Shown: positions 16,298 to 24,315, counted from the first letter of the stretch. The stretch: 64,000 nucleotides of DNA from Allobranchiibius huperziae (GCF_013410455.1 NZ_JACCFW010000001.1:124001-188000); one strand, 5' to 3'. Notes: generated by a model not told the origin, from the sequence alone. Numbers and translations: made by a program.

Positions 16298-17269
16298 ATG
16301 ACGGAGCAGCACCGACTGCGAGAGTGGATGGCCGCGGCTGACCGCGAAATCCAGGAGAACTACGCAGAGAATCACGCCAAAGCGCGAGAACCCAAGCGAA
16401 TTCAACAAACGGGTCATGCCGCCGAGCGCGCCTGGGGTCAGTTGCTTGAGCGCTGGCTGCCGCCCCAATACGAGATCGCCTATCGGCGCTACATCCTTCC
16501 GGAGATTGAGGTGGATGAGTACGAGATCCGCGAGACCGACATCGTCATTCTGCGCCCCGGCTATCCCCAGGCTCTGCGCAACAAGGAGGAGGTCCTGGCC
16601 GCGGGAGTCCTTGCCGCATTCTCCGTGAAATTGACTCTCGATGGCCCAGGGCTGGCAGAAGGAATCGCTGAAGCCGCCAACATCCGTCGCCACACGGCTT
16701 CTAGGCTCGGCACTCCACGGCAAGAACTTACGCAACCGTTTCGGTACGGCGTTCTGAGCCACTCCCACCGGCTTGGGCAAAACCCTCGCAAAAACCTGAA
16801 CAATAGATATGTCGCTGAGGATGGTATTCACGCATCCCACCCACGTGAGTCTCTTGACCTCGTGTGCGTGGCCGATCTGGGCGTATGGGCGAAGTTGACA
16901 GCCACTTGGATGCCTGTGTGGGATGAGGCGCAACGGGCGATAGGCAACCTCGTGGCGGATCATTACTCGGTTCAGACCATGCTGATGGAGGAGGTCACCT
17001 CCCTATCGGAGCCCAAGGGCGAATGGCCACCTCCGAGCCAGTTGTCGCCCCTCACGGTATTCATCAGCAGCCTTTACTCGTTCCTTGCTCAGGAAGACGA
17101 CACAGCCGAACCCTTCTATCGAGGGCTCATAGGCTCTGGACTCTCCGCGGCAGGCTGGGGCACCGGACGAGAGTGGCAGCCGGCCAAGGCATACTCGGAA
17201 ACAACTCTGGCTAGCCTGCCGAATCGTTTGGTGAACGGCAGGGACCGAGAATGGGGAATGGTATACTGA
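16298..17269 (+). CDS. DUF6602-like protein with a degenerate PD-(D/E)XK core
   Basis: A 323-aa soluble protein. Residues 38-125 follow the DUF6602 plan: Glu43 in GHAAERAWGQLLERWLPPQYEI, Asp81 in ETDIVIL, and Lys111 in VLAAFSVKLTL. This is the arrangement of a PD-(D/E)XK nuclease, except that the usual EVK is SVK here, so the second acidic residue is missing. Catalysis may be lost or moved. The rest contains SLDLVCVADLGVWAKL and a helical C-terminus. The ATG at 16298 follows GAGGAGAGGG; the upstream GTG/ATG options do not. Low GC like its neighbours. It lies 83 bases from the divergent RX4H gene and is followed by a terminator hairpin. Confidence 0.6.
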   Translation: MTEQHRLREWMAAADREIQENYAENHAKAREPKRIQQTGHAAERAWGQLLERWLPPQYEIAYRRYILPEIEVDEYEIRETDIVILRPGYPQALRNKEEVLAAGVLAAFSVKLTLDGPGLAEGIAEAANIRRHTASRLGTPRQELTQPFRYGVLSHSHRLGQNPRKNLNNRYVAEDGIHASHPRESLDLVCVADLGVWAKLTATWMPVWDEAQRAIGNLVADHYSVQTMLMEEVTSLSEPKGEWPPPSQLSPLTVFISSLYSFLAQEDDTAEPFYRGLIGSGLSAAGWGTGREWQPAKAYSETTLASLPNRLVNGRDREWGMVY

Positions 17270-17285
17270 CGGCACCTCGACTACT

Positions 17286-17305
17286 TCGGGGCCGAGTCGC
17301 CCCGA
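17286..17305 (+). terminator. Terminator hairpin after the DUF6602-like gene
   Basis: A perfect 7-bp stem TCGGGGC / GCCCCGA with a CGAGTC loop, followed by CTTTGG, begins 17 bases after the stop codon at 17269. Confidence 0.65.
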
Positions 17306-17437
17306 CTTTGGCGGCATGCAAGCCCGCGGTTCTCGTGCACCTGCCATAGTAATCGTGCGTTCCAACTGCCGACGCTGCGTCGCGCTCCGTGTCCTCAGAA
17401 GCGCACGTTTTTTCGCCGCGTTCTGGTGCTAGCTGGG

Positions 17438-17745
17438 TTAGACCAGGCGGGTAAGCCTCGGCTGCCCGGGCGTGTTCGCGTAGTCGACGAAATACAGGTG
17501 CTCCTCGGGACCAAGGGCGTGAACAGCTCGTGGAGTGGAACACCGGAGACCCAATCGTCCTCGGTGAATTTCCACGGAGTTTGCACGGAGATCAAGTGGA
17601 CCGGCATGTTATCGATGCTCTGAACATCATGCCTTGTCATGAGGACAGTCTGTCGGGGGGCGAACGCCCCACGCCGTCGGGACAGGTAGTCGCCCACCGC
17701 ACTCTCGCGCAACGCTGCGTCATACCGCCGCGCGTGACGGATTAT
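17438..17745 (-). pseudogene. Degraded gene fragment, frameshifted, function unknown
   Basis: A protein-like segment without a credible start reads RYDAALRESAVGDYLSRRRG, then TRHDVQSIDNMPVHLISVQ and TPWKFTEDDWVSGVPLHELF. After ELFTPLVP the frame turns into low-complexity residues. Moving to the next frame gives a sensible continuation, PEEHLYFVDYANTPGQPRLT, followed by RLV and TAA at 17438-17440. An in-frame TGA precedes the segment near 17744. I read this as the C-terminal remnant of a lost gene with a one-base shift near 17505. The family is not recognised. Confidence 0.4.
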
Positions 17746-18252
17746 TCAGAGGTGTCGTAGATTTTCCAGGGAAGCGAGAAGGCTCCGCATGCAGTCCTCG
17801 GTCCGCAGGTTGCGGGGATCAGCGTGGCGGGGATCATTGCCGATTTGTTCCGTCCACGCTTCTTGAAAGGTCATGTAGCAATCGTGGACGGCGCGGATGG
17901 CCGCATAGAGAATGTCGTCTCCTAGCTGCCGCGCCTCGGCGACGGCTTCAACGAGAATCCAGACGTGCGACAACACTGTTTCCAGTGCTCGTTGCCCGTC
18001 GACTGGCCGCGCGATCCCAACTAGCGTAGCCAAACGTTGCGAGACTTTGCTGTCGACGCGGGCAAGGGCAGCAGCAGACCCCAGCCCGGACGCCGCCGTT
18101 ATCACGGCCGCGTCCACAACGGCGATGAGGCGGCGCTTCGCAGCACTTCTTTGCTGTTTGTGTTGGATCCAAGTGGTAAGGCCAACAGCGCCGAAGCCTG
18201 CCATGAGTGTCGACGCCGCCGTGACAACCGCGACTGCCACCGTCACATCCAT
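17746..18252 (-). CDS. Small protein with one N-terminal membrane helix, unknown
   Basis: A 168-aa protein. Residues 2-27 (DVTVAVAVVTAASTLMAGFG and the following AVGLTTWI) form a membrane helix. A basic turn (HKQQRSAAKRR) and a mostly helical cytoplasmic domain with VVDAAVITAASGLGSAAALA and HVWILVEAVAEARQLGDDI follow. The start is well supported: AAAGGAG lies six bases before the ATG at 18252. It is not recognised as a named family. It lies in the same low-GC island as the putative defence genes and might be an effector or anchor there, but nothing in the sequence shows that. Confidence 0.55.
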   Translation of the reverse strand: MDVTVAVAVVTAASTLMAGFGAVGLTTWIQHKQQRSAAKRRLIAVVDAAVITAASGLGSAAALARVDSKVSQRLATLVGIARPVDGQRALETVLSHVWILVEAVAEARQLGDDILYAAIRAVHDCYMTFQEAWTEQIGNDPRHADPRNLRTEDCMRSLLASLENLRHL

Positions 18253-18725
18253 ACTGAACTCCTTTGAGATGCTGGTCCGCCATGACCTCAACAAGCCCCT
18301 TGTGTACGACGAAGACTGAGCCGCAGTGGAGTTGAAGTCAAATGTGGTACTTGGAGCCAGCCCCAATCTTGGAGGCATCTGTCCGCTGCCAACGTGCGCG
18401 TTCCATCTGAGAAGTGACCACCACCCGACACCGCGCCGCGCCGCGCCCCGAAACATGACGCCGCAGCACTTCGGGGTGATGTGCCGTTCGGGCGCTCAAT
18501 GACGCGGCATAACGCAAACTGTGGCGGACAGCGCCCTCATGGATTCCCTGACCCGAGGTTTGCAGACGACCAAAGCTCTCAACGCATCGAGCCGTGCGTC
18601 ACTCCGCCGCTAGTGCCCCACACCGCCGCGAGTGCCCCACACCGCCGCGAGTGCCCCACACCGCCGCGAGTGCCCCACACCGCCGCGAGTCGGACGCCAG
18701 ACCTCGCGTTCGGGCTGGGCAGCGG
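18253..18725. other. Intergenic region at the right edge of the island
   Basis: 473 bases with no convincing gene. The left part should hold the promoter of the small membrane protein. The right part rises sharply in GC and contains the 19-bp tandem repeat at 18612-18689. A CGCCGCGCCGCGCC simple-sequence stretch lies near 18440-18453. Confidence 0.4.
18612..18689. repeat. Tandem repeat, four identical 19-bp units
   Basis: The unit AGTGCCCCACACCGCCGCG occurs four times without a mismatch (18612, 18631, 18650, 18669), then AGT begins a fifth copy. A degenerate half copy (CCGCCGCT) precedes it. The 19-base period is not a multiple of three, so it is not a coding repeat. It lies ~37 bases beyond the stop of the next gene, in a region with no other feature. 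It may be a slippage product or a protein-binding array. Confidence 0.9.
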
Positions 18726-19535
18726 CTAGCGCTCGACGTGAACTGCGAACTCGGCTCCCGTCCACGTGATCAGCGGGAACGCACTCCAGTGATCGTCCAC
18801 GCCGAGTGAAGCGATGACCTCCTCGATCAGCGAGGACCCGAATCGGTCGCGCCACCGGGCCTCGATCTGGTCGCGCAAGGGTTCGTAGGTGTCGCGCATC
18901 ATGCGCCCCCGTGCGGTCAGTCGCACGGCATCGCTCTCGATGGTGATGATGCCCAGCCGTTCGAGGTTGCGAGCGCTACTCGTCCCGCCCGTCTGCAACG
19001 AGGAAGCGGCTGTCCCAGCGTCAGTGATGCGCTGGAGGGCGTTGGCTGCCCATTGGATGGGACCGCGGTGTTCCGTCTCGTAGTCGCACGCGAACGCGAC
19101 GAGCGCCTGCGAGAGCAGCGCAGTGATCGGGAGGTCGTCGACGCGGGACGCCGACTCGCGTGGCACCGGCTTCCAATCGACACCCCCGGCCCCACCACCA
19201 CGGAAGCTTGCGTCGGCGGTGCCGTACGGCACCGGAAAGTGCGGGTGCTCCAGCTCGAACTGCGACACGAGTGCTTCGAGCGGCGGACACGAGGCCGGCT
19301 CGATCGGGGCGAGGGATGCGAGTAGTCGCACCTCGCCACGATCGGCCGCGACCAGCCCCTGCCTGGCGGCCGCATTGACGATCGTCTTCATGGCACGTTT
19401 CGAAACACGGCCGTGCCACCACAGCTCTTTCGCCGGCAACGGGCCGGCCTCAAGCGGGCGCAACAGCACTGACTCAGTAGACAGGCCAGCGCGAGCCCGC
19501 GATTGGAATGCGCCGGACAGCGCCTGCAGGAGCAT
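18726..19535 (-). CDS. Winged-helix/MarR-like DNA-binding protein, unknown role
   Basis: About 269 residues from ATG 19535; the frame is open to 19664, so the start is uncertain. Two helix-turn-helix-like regions are visible: PLPAKELWWHGRVSKRAMKT with the following NAAARQGLV, and SSARNLERLGIITIESDAVR with LTARGRMMRDTYEPLRDQI. The middle contains HPHFPVPYGTADASFRGG and VDWKPVPR. This layout matches actinobacterial conserved proteins with duplicated winged helices. A regulatory role is inferred. High GC and ordinary codon usage place it outside the island. Confidence 0.6.
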   Translation of the reverse strand: MLLQALSGAFQSRARAGLSTESVLLRPLEAGPLPAKELWWHGRVSKRAMKTIVNAAARQGLVAADRGEVRLLASLAPIEPASCPPLEALVSQFELEHPHFPVPYGTADASFRGGGAGGVDWKPVPRESASRVDDLPITALLSQALVAFACDYETEHRGPIQWAANALQRITDAGTAASSLQTGGTSSARNLERLGIITIESDAVRLTARGRMMRDTYEPLRDQIEARWRDRFGSSLIEEVIASLGVDDHWSAFPLITWTGAEFAVHVER

Positions 19536-19785
19536 CCGACCAGTGTGGCGCGTCGAGATAAGGGCCGTCCGTACGCCGAGGGCCAGCACGCGACCACCTG
19601 GGGTTGAGATTTTGCGGGCCCGGGGGGGCGTCCAGACATCGCGGCCCGCGTCCCGTCGCACCACGTCACGGAGTGCGCTCCGAATGATCGGTCGCGGTCT
19701 GGGCGGTTCGTCGTGGCGCCACTCGCCGTCGGCTCACGCGGCGGCAGGCCTGGCGGCGCTGCTCGCGCAACGCCATGCTGTGGGC

Positions 19786-20292
19786 ATGAATGCAGACGCT
19801 CTGCGAGAGCTCCAGTCGCCGCTGAAGAAGAAGTACCGCGACGACCCCGCCGCGGCCAAAACGCCACTGCACGCCGAGGGAGATTGGTCCGACGGGGGCA
19901 TCACCGCGACCGTGAGCAGCTGGGCCGGTCCAGTGCGGGCCGGTCTGCACGAGGCGACCGGCGGCGACGGGTCGGACGCCTGCTCCGGCGACATGCTCCT
20001 GCAAGCGGTGCTCGCCTGCGCCGGAGTGACCCTGCGCAGCGTCGCGACCGTGCTCGGCATCGAGGTGCGGCGGGCCCGGCTCAGCGCGATCGCGAACTTC
20101 GACGCGCGTGGGACCCTCGGCGTGTCCCGCGAGGCCCCGGTCGGCATCCAGGGGTTGGTGATCACCGCCCGCCTCGACACCGACGCCGACGACGAGGCGC
20201 TGAAGAAGCTGGGCGAGATGGCCGAGCGTTACTGCGTGGTCGGACAGAGCCTCGCCGAGCCTCCGACGATCGTGGTCGAGCGAGCCGGGTGA
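19786..20292 (+). CDS. OsmC/Ohr-family protein
   Basis: A 168-aa protein of the OsmC fold. The family reduces organic hydroperoxides through a cysteine pair. DACSGDMLLQAVLACAGVTL supplies two cysteines in the usual helix and C-terminal RYCVVGQSL a further one, the typical positions for OsmC-like proteins. The N-terminus begins NADALRELQSPLKKKYRDDP. The ATG at 19786 has only a weak ribosome-binding site; the open frame extends much further upstream but is a shadow of the minus-strand gene. Confidence 0.8.
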   Translation: MNADALRELQSPLKKKYRDDPAAAKTPLHAEGDWSDGGITATVSSWAGPVRAGLHEATGGDGSDACSGDMLLQAVLACAGVTLRSVATVLGIEVRRARLSAIANFDARGTLGVSREAPVGIQGLVITARLDTDADDEALKKLGEMAERYCVVGQSLAEPPTIVVERAG

Positions 20293-20322
20293 GAAGTCGG
20301 CGCGCCGGCTGAGCGACGCGCG

Positions 20323-21165
20323 TCAGGCAAGGGCGTCGCGGGCGGTGCGGGGCTCGCGGCCTAGGAGCTCGTGAAGCAGCGGGTCGGTGCCGGCGAAGTA
20401 GCCGCCGTGCGCTGCTTGGTAGAAGCCGAGCAGGAAGGTGGCCATGTGTGCGGGCCGTCCGGCTGCGGCCTGCGCGTCGACCCAGTCCTGCTCGTCCATC
20501 AGCTCGTAGCGGATGGTCTGACCCGACACCTCGGACGCCACCTCGGCCAGCTCGGCGAAGGTGGGCGCCGCGGTCGCCGTGATGGTGGTCGGCCCGTCGT
20601 ACGCGCCGTCGGAGGCGAGGATGATCGCCGCCGCCTCGGCGGCGTCCTCCCGTGCCGTCCAGGAGACGGGTCCGTCACCGGGTACGGCGATGATCCCGGT
20701 CTCGCGCCACGGGCCGGCGAGCCACGCGAGGCTGTGGGCGTAGAACCCGTTGCGCAGCGACGTCCACGGGACCCCGGTCGCCGCCAGCATCTGCTCGGTG
20801 GCGAAGTGGTCTCGGCCCGGGAAGAACGGGTTGTCGGGCGCCGCGGCCTGGTGGCTCGTGTAGAGGATCCGCCCCACGCCGGCAGCGACAGCGGCGTCGA
20901 CGGCGGCTCGGTGCAACGCGACACCGTCGGCCGTCGGATCGCTGGAGGAGACCAGGAGCAGTTGGTCGGCACCCTCGAACGCGGCAGGCAGCGACGCCGG
21001 GTCAGCGTAGTCGGCGCGCCGAACCTCGACGCCCCGGTCGATGAAGGGTTGCGCCTTGGCGGTGTCGCGCATGGTGGCGACCAGCTCGTTTGCGGGCATC
21101 CGTTCGAGCAGGTGGTCGAGGGTCGCGCCGTTGAGGGCTCCGGCGGCTCCGGTGATGATGATCAT
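20323..21165 (-). CDS. NmrA/atypical SDR NAD(P)H-binding protein
   Basis: A 280-aa atypical SDR that starts IIITGAAGALNGATLDHLLER, a Rossmann motif close to the TGATG form. LLLVSSSDPTADGV and GVGRILYTSHQAAAPDN follow, as in NmrA/QOR2-like quinone or azo reductases and TMR-type proteins. The C-terminus FLLGFYQAAHGGYFAGTDPL is characteristic of this group. The start at 21165 follows GGAAGG by seven bases. It is divergent from a TetR regulator with clear operator dyads between them, so it is probably repressed by that protein and induced by an electrophile. Confidence 0.88.
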   Translation of the reverse strand: MIIITGAAGALNGATLDHLLERMPANELVATMRDTAKAQPFIDRGVEVRRADYADPASLPAAFEGADQLLLVSSSDPTADGVALHRAAVDAAVAAGVGRILYTSHQAAAPDNPFFPGRDHFATEQMLAATGVPWTSLRNGFYAHSLAWLAGPWRETGIIAVPGDGPVSWTAREDAAEAAAIILASDGAYDGPTTITATAAPTFAELAEVASEVSGQTIRYELMDEQDWVDAQAAAGRPAHMATFLLGFYQAAHGGYFAGTDPLLHELLGREPRTARDALA

Positions 21166-21184
21166 TGATATGCCTTCCGCGCTA

Positions 21185-21241
21185 TCGATGGAAACATCGA
21201 CGGTAGCAATGGAAGCTGCCGATAACAAGTCGCTGTTATCG
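21185..21241. promoter_or_regulatory. Two operator dyads between the NmrA-like gene and TetR
   Basis: TCGATG-GAAA-CATCGA lies at 21185-21200. A stronger repeat, CGATAACA-N6-TGTTATCG, lies at 21220-21241 with perfect 8-bp arms. The second ends eight bases before the TetR GTG. TetR proteins typically repress themselves and the divergent gene from such sites. The -10 boxes probably overlap the AT-rich arms. Confidence 0.75.
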
Positions 21242-21248
21242 TTGATCC

Positions 21249-21956
21249 GTGTCCGACGTCGCCGCCACCCGAGCAAGCACCCGCGCCGCCATCGTCGACG
21301 CGGCTGCAGGACTGCTGCACGAGGGCGGCCCCGCGGCGGTCACCACCCGGGGGGTCGCCGAGCAGGCCGGCGTCCAGGCCCCCACGATCTATCGGCTGTT
21401 CGGCGACAAGGACGGTCTCCTCGAGGCCGTCGTCGAGCACGTCATGGCCACCTTCGTCTCTGCCAAGGCCACCGCCGTCGAAGAGGCCACGGCAGCCGAC
21501 GTGGACCCGCTCGCGGACCTGCGCACGAGCTGGCGCCAGCAGATCGACTTCGGGCTCGCGAACCCCGCCGTCTTCCGCCTCCTCAGCGACCCCGACCGGG
21601 TCATCGTCTCCCCGGCGGCGCAGGCGGGCAGGCAGATCCTGGCCGCCCGCGTACGCCGCTTGGCGACCACCGCGCGACTGCGCGTCACCGAGACGCGCGC
21701 CGTCGGTCTCATCCAGGCGGCGGGCGTCGGCACCATCCAGACGTTGCTCGCGACTCCGCCGGAAGAGCGGGATCCAGAACTCGCCGACGCCATGCTCGAT
21801 GCCGTGCTGGCCCGCATCCTCACCGACGCATCCACCGAGACTCCCAGCGGTCCGACCGCGACGGCGGTCGCGCTCCGGGCCTTCGCCCCGCAGCTCCACG
21901 CGCTCAGTGAATCCGAGCGTCAGCTGCTGATCGAATGGCTCGACCGCATCACCTGA
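21249..21956 (+). CDS. TetR-family transcriptional regulator
   Basis: A 235-aa regulator with a GTG start. The N-terminal helix-turn-helix lies at residues ~12-55 (AIVDAAAGLLHEGGPAAVTT, then GVAEQAGVQAPTIYRLFGDK). The remaining ~180 residues are the helical ligand domain, which ends ALSESERQLLIEWLDRIT. It is divergent from the NmrA-like reductase, and the palindrome at 21220-21241 sits immediately upstream. The ligand is unknown. Confidence 0.92.
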   Translation: MSDVAATRASTRAAIVDAAAGLLHEGGPAAVTTRGVAEQAGVQAPTIYRLFGDKDGLLEAVVEHVMATFVSAKATAVEEATAADVDPLADLRTSWRQQIDFGLANPAVFRLLSDPDRVIVSPAAQAGRQILAARVRRLATTARLRVTETRAVGLIQAAGVGTIQTLLATPPEERDPELADAMLDAVLARILTDASTETPSGPTATAVALRAFAPQLHALSESERQLLIEWLDRIT

Positions 21957-22042
21957 ACGGACGCCGACTCTCTCGCAGCGGCATCCACGTCGCGGGCTGT
22001 GCCGCGGAAACAGTGGCGACCCCGAAATCAGCTCGGCGAAAT

Positions 22043-22077
22043 ACATATCTTTCGTATGTCGGTGTCGACGGTATAAA
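22043..22077 (+). promoter_or_regulatory. Promoter and small dyad upstream of the secreted repeat protein
   Basis: A TATAAA -10-like box at 22072-22077 lies 48 bases before the ATG at 22126. ACATA-TCTTTCG-TATGT (22043-22059) is an inverted repeat in the expected -35 region. The stretch is unusually AT-rich for this genome. A ribosome-binding site AAGGCAAGGA follows at 22114-22123. Confidence 0.5.
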
Positions 22078-22125
22078 ACGATCTATCCGGCCCTGAAAGG
22101 GGGCTGTGCGAGAAAGGCAAGGACT

Positions 22126-22908
22126 ATGAGTGCAGCATTGAAGCTGAGGGTCGCAGGCTCCCTCGCCGCTGCGGGAGCACTCGCGCTCTCCGGAGGATCC
22201 GCATCGGCCGCATGCTGGCCGCACGGGCCGCAGTCGTACACCTGCACCGGCGGTTCGATCCCATCGGGCACCTATTCGAAACTCAAGGTCGAGGGCGTGT
22301 GCAATGTGGTGCCCGATGCCAAGATCCGCGTCCTCGGCAACGTCCACGTCGCCGCTGGCGCGGAGTTCGACGCGCAGAGCGCGCCGTCGACGATCACCGT
22401 TCGCGGGAACGTCGTCGGTGACGAGGGTTCGTTGGTCGGCCTGGGCTGTGAGCCCATGTCGTACACGGGCAATTCGGCGCACCCGTGCACCGTCGAGCCG
22501 GACGCCCACTCCACCATCACCGTCCGCGGCAACGTCCGGGCCACCGACGCGGCCGCCGTGCTGCTGAACGGCGTCACGATCTTCGGACACGTCACGCTGC
22601 GCGGCGGAGGCTCGCAGATCCCGTGGGCGATCAAGAACAACACCATCCGCGGCAATCTCACCGCGAGCGGGCAGAAGACCGACTGGCTGGGCGTGCTCTT
22701 CAACAAGATCGGCGGCAGCGTGACGCTGACCGACATCGCGCTGAGCGACCCCGACCCGGGCGCCCCCGGCGTCTTCATCGTCCGCAACACGATCGGGTGG
22801 GATCTGCGCTGCAGCGGGCTGACCCCTGGAGTGTCCGGCGGATTCGTCCCCGGCAGCGTCAACGTCGTCGGCCACAAGGCGACGGGACAGTGCGCGTCCC
22901 TGGTCTGA
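22126..22908 (+). CDS. Secreted protein with beta-helix-like repeats
   Basis: A 260-aa exported protein. The signal peptide (residues 1-~28) has a basic start, a hydrophobic core and the cleavage context SASA-A. The mature part repeats a short strand pattern: IRVLGNVHVAAGAEFD, ITVRGNVVGDEGSL, ITVRGNVRATDAAAV, VTLRGGGSQI and TIRGNLTASG. This is typical of right-handed beta-helix or adhesin-like surface proteins. Four cysteines may form disulphides. The function is unknown. The start has AAGGCAAGGAC just upstream. Confidence 0.75.
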   Translation: MSAALKLRVAGSLAAAGALALSGGSASAACWPHGPQSYTCTGGSIPSGTYSKLKVEGVCNVVPDAKIRVLGNVHVAAGAEFDAQSAPSTITVRGNVVGDEGSLVGLGCEPMSYTGNSAHPCTVEPDAHSTITVRGNVRATDAAAVLLNGVTIFGHVTLRGGGSQIPWAIKNNTIRGNLTASGQKTDWLGVLFNKIGGSVTLTDIALSDPDPGAPGVFIVRNTIGWDLRCSGLTPGVSGGFVPGSVNVVGHKATGQCASLV

Positions 22909-22957
22909 CTGGGCGTCGTACGTCGGCCGATAGGACGGCGCTCCCGGCGGACGGGCG

Positions 22958-23587
22958 CTAGCGACCGCGACGCGACAGCCGCGTCCACGCGAACGCCGCC
23001 GTGCCGAGCAGCACCGGCCAGAGCGCGAGGCGTTCGAGGCCTCCGGAGACCGGACTGTCTCCGGAGGCCACGAACGCCACGGCCGCTGCTGCGGTGACGG
23101 CCCCCGTCGCCAGGAGTACGCGGGCAAGGCGCGGCTGCTCGTCGCGCAGCCGGACTCCGAGGACGATCAGGGCGATCGGCTGCGCGACGAAGAGCGGTGT
23201 CGCGGCGATCGCGTGCAGGGTGCCGTCCTGGTCCAGCGGCGCGAGGCCGGTGGCGACCGAGCTCAGCCCGGAGACCACCAGCAGCCCGGCGGCCCAAGGC
23301 CCCAACGGGCGGAGCAGCAGCGCCGAGCCGCCGGCCAGCAGCACCCCGAAGGTCATGAAGGAGCCGTTCATCACCCCATGCCGCGGCGAGCAGTACGCCA
23401 GGGAGCACCCGACCTCACCGAGCCGGCTGACCGAGTCGCCCAGGAAGCTGTAGCCGCCCTTGGTCGCCGCCGCGACCACGAACTCCGTGCCGATGTACGC
23501 CGGCCGGACGAGGAGTGCCAACGCTCCCCAGCGCTCGAGCGCAGAACCGGTGACCAACGTGTCGTGCCGCTGCGGGCCTGCGTCCAT
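22958..23587 (-). CDS. DUF998-family membrane protein
   Basis: A 209-aa polytopic protein with about six hydrophobic helices. The conserved beginning YIGTEFVVAAATKGGYSFLG with DSVSRLGEVGC, and the later GLAPLDQDGTLHAIAATPLF, match DUF998. No enzymatic motif is seen and the role is unknown. The ATG at 23587 lacks a strong ribosome-binding site; a longer frame to 23734 exists but its extra residues are not helical or conserved-looking. Confidence 0.75.
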   Translation of the reverse strand: MDAGPQRHDTLVTGSALERWGALALLVRPAYIGTEFVVAAATKGGYSFLGDSVSRLGEVGCSLAYCSPRHGVMNGSFMTFGVLLAGGSALLLRPLGPWAAGLLVVSGLSSVATGLAPLDQDGTLHAIAATPLFVAQPIALIVLGVRLRDEQPRLARVLLATGAVTAAAAVAFVASGDSPVSGGLERLALWPVLLGTAAFAWTRLSRRGR

Positions 23588-23663
23588 GTGGTCACCGTAG
23601 GGCGTGCCGGATCTGGTCTCGTGCCCGGTGAGTCGGCCGGCGCGTTCCGTCGTCGCGGCCGAT

Positions 23664-24272
23664 CTACCGGGGGCGACCGCGGCGCTCCAGATGCGGGGCC
23701 AGCATGGGTGCCAGGGTGGCGACGATCTGTTCACGGCTCATCGACGCCATCGGCTCGGCCCCCATCACGTAGCGGGAGAAGATCAGCCCGCCCATCACGG
23801 TGACCACGGCGGTCGCGTGCAGCGACGCGTCCGGCCCGCCGATGTGGTCGCGCAACCGCCCGTGCACCTCGGTGCTGATGAAGGTGCCCAGCGTCCGCCG
23901 CAGGCTGGAGTCGTCGTCGGCGGAGCGCAGCACGGCGAGCAGCGGGCCGCTGAAGACCGGCTGATCCCACAGAGTGACGGCGGTCCCCACCAGCCGCTCG
24001 GCGACGTGGTCGGCCCCGGCCGCGAAGACCTTGTCCATGACCTCGCCGGGGGTCATCGCGATCGCGAGCACATGCCCGAAGAGCGCTTCCTTGGTGCCGA
24101 AGTGGTAATTCACCAGGGAGTGGTCCACGCCTGCATCTCGGGCGATCGCGCGGACGGAGACGGCGGCGTACCCGTCCTGTTCGAACCGCGTCCGAGCTGC
24201 GGCGATGATGCGTTCTCTGGCGTCGCTGCCGCCGCGTGGGCGTCCGGCGCGGTTATTCACCACGGATGACAT
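23664..24272 (-). CDS. TetR-family transcriptional regulator
   Basis: About 202 residues. The N-terminal helix-turn-helix is RERIIAAARTRFEQDGYAAV followed by SVRAIARDAGVDHSLVNYHF and GTKEALFGHV, with the C-terminal ligand domain after it. The start is ambiguous: ATG 24272, or GTG codons at about 24263/24260 that sit nearer an AGGA. It is divergent from a DHA2-type MFS exporter (24337), with a candidate operator between them, the classic arrangement for a drug-responsive repressor. Confidence 0.9.
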   Translation of the reverse strand: MSSVVNNRAGRPRGGSDARERIIAAARTRFEQDGYAAVSVRAIARDAGVDHSLVNYHFGTKEALFGHVLAIAMTPGEVMDKVFAAGADHVAERLVGTAVTLWDQPVFSGPLLAVLRSADDDSSLRRTLGTFISTEVHGRLRDHIGGPDASLHATAVVTVMGGLIFSRYVMGAEPMASMSREQIVATLAPMLAPHLERRGRPR

Positions 24273-24291
24273 CCTGCGCTGCTCGGTCGCA

Positions 24292-24315
24292 GAGTGCAAC
24301 GCATCGCACGCACTC
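24292..24315. promoter_or_regulatory. Candidate TetR operator between TetR and MFS genes
   Basis: GAGTGC-N12-GCACTC is an inverted repeat at 24292-24315. A second pair, GTGC...GCAC, is nested inside. It lies in the 64-base gap between the divergent starts, where both promoters must overlap. Confidence 0.5.

Noticed and set aside
18600-18700. CRISPR array
   Set aside because: The 19-bp units are contiguous with no spacers and there are no cas genes.
19123-19785. Upstream extension of the OsmC reading frame (about 220 more codons)
   Set aside because: It runs opposite the winged-helix gene, which has the better protein pattern; the extra residues have no domain.
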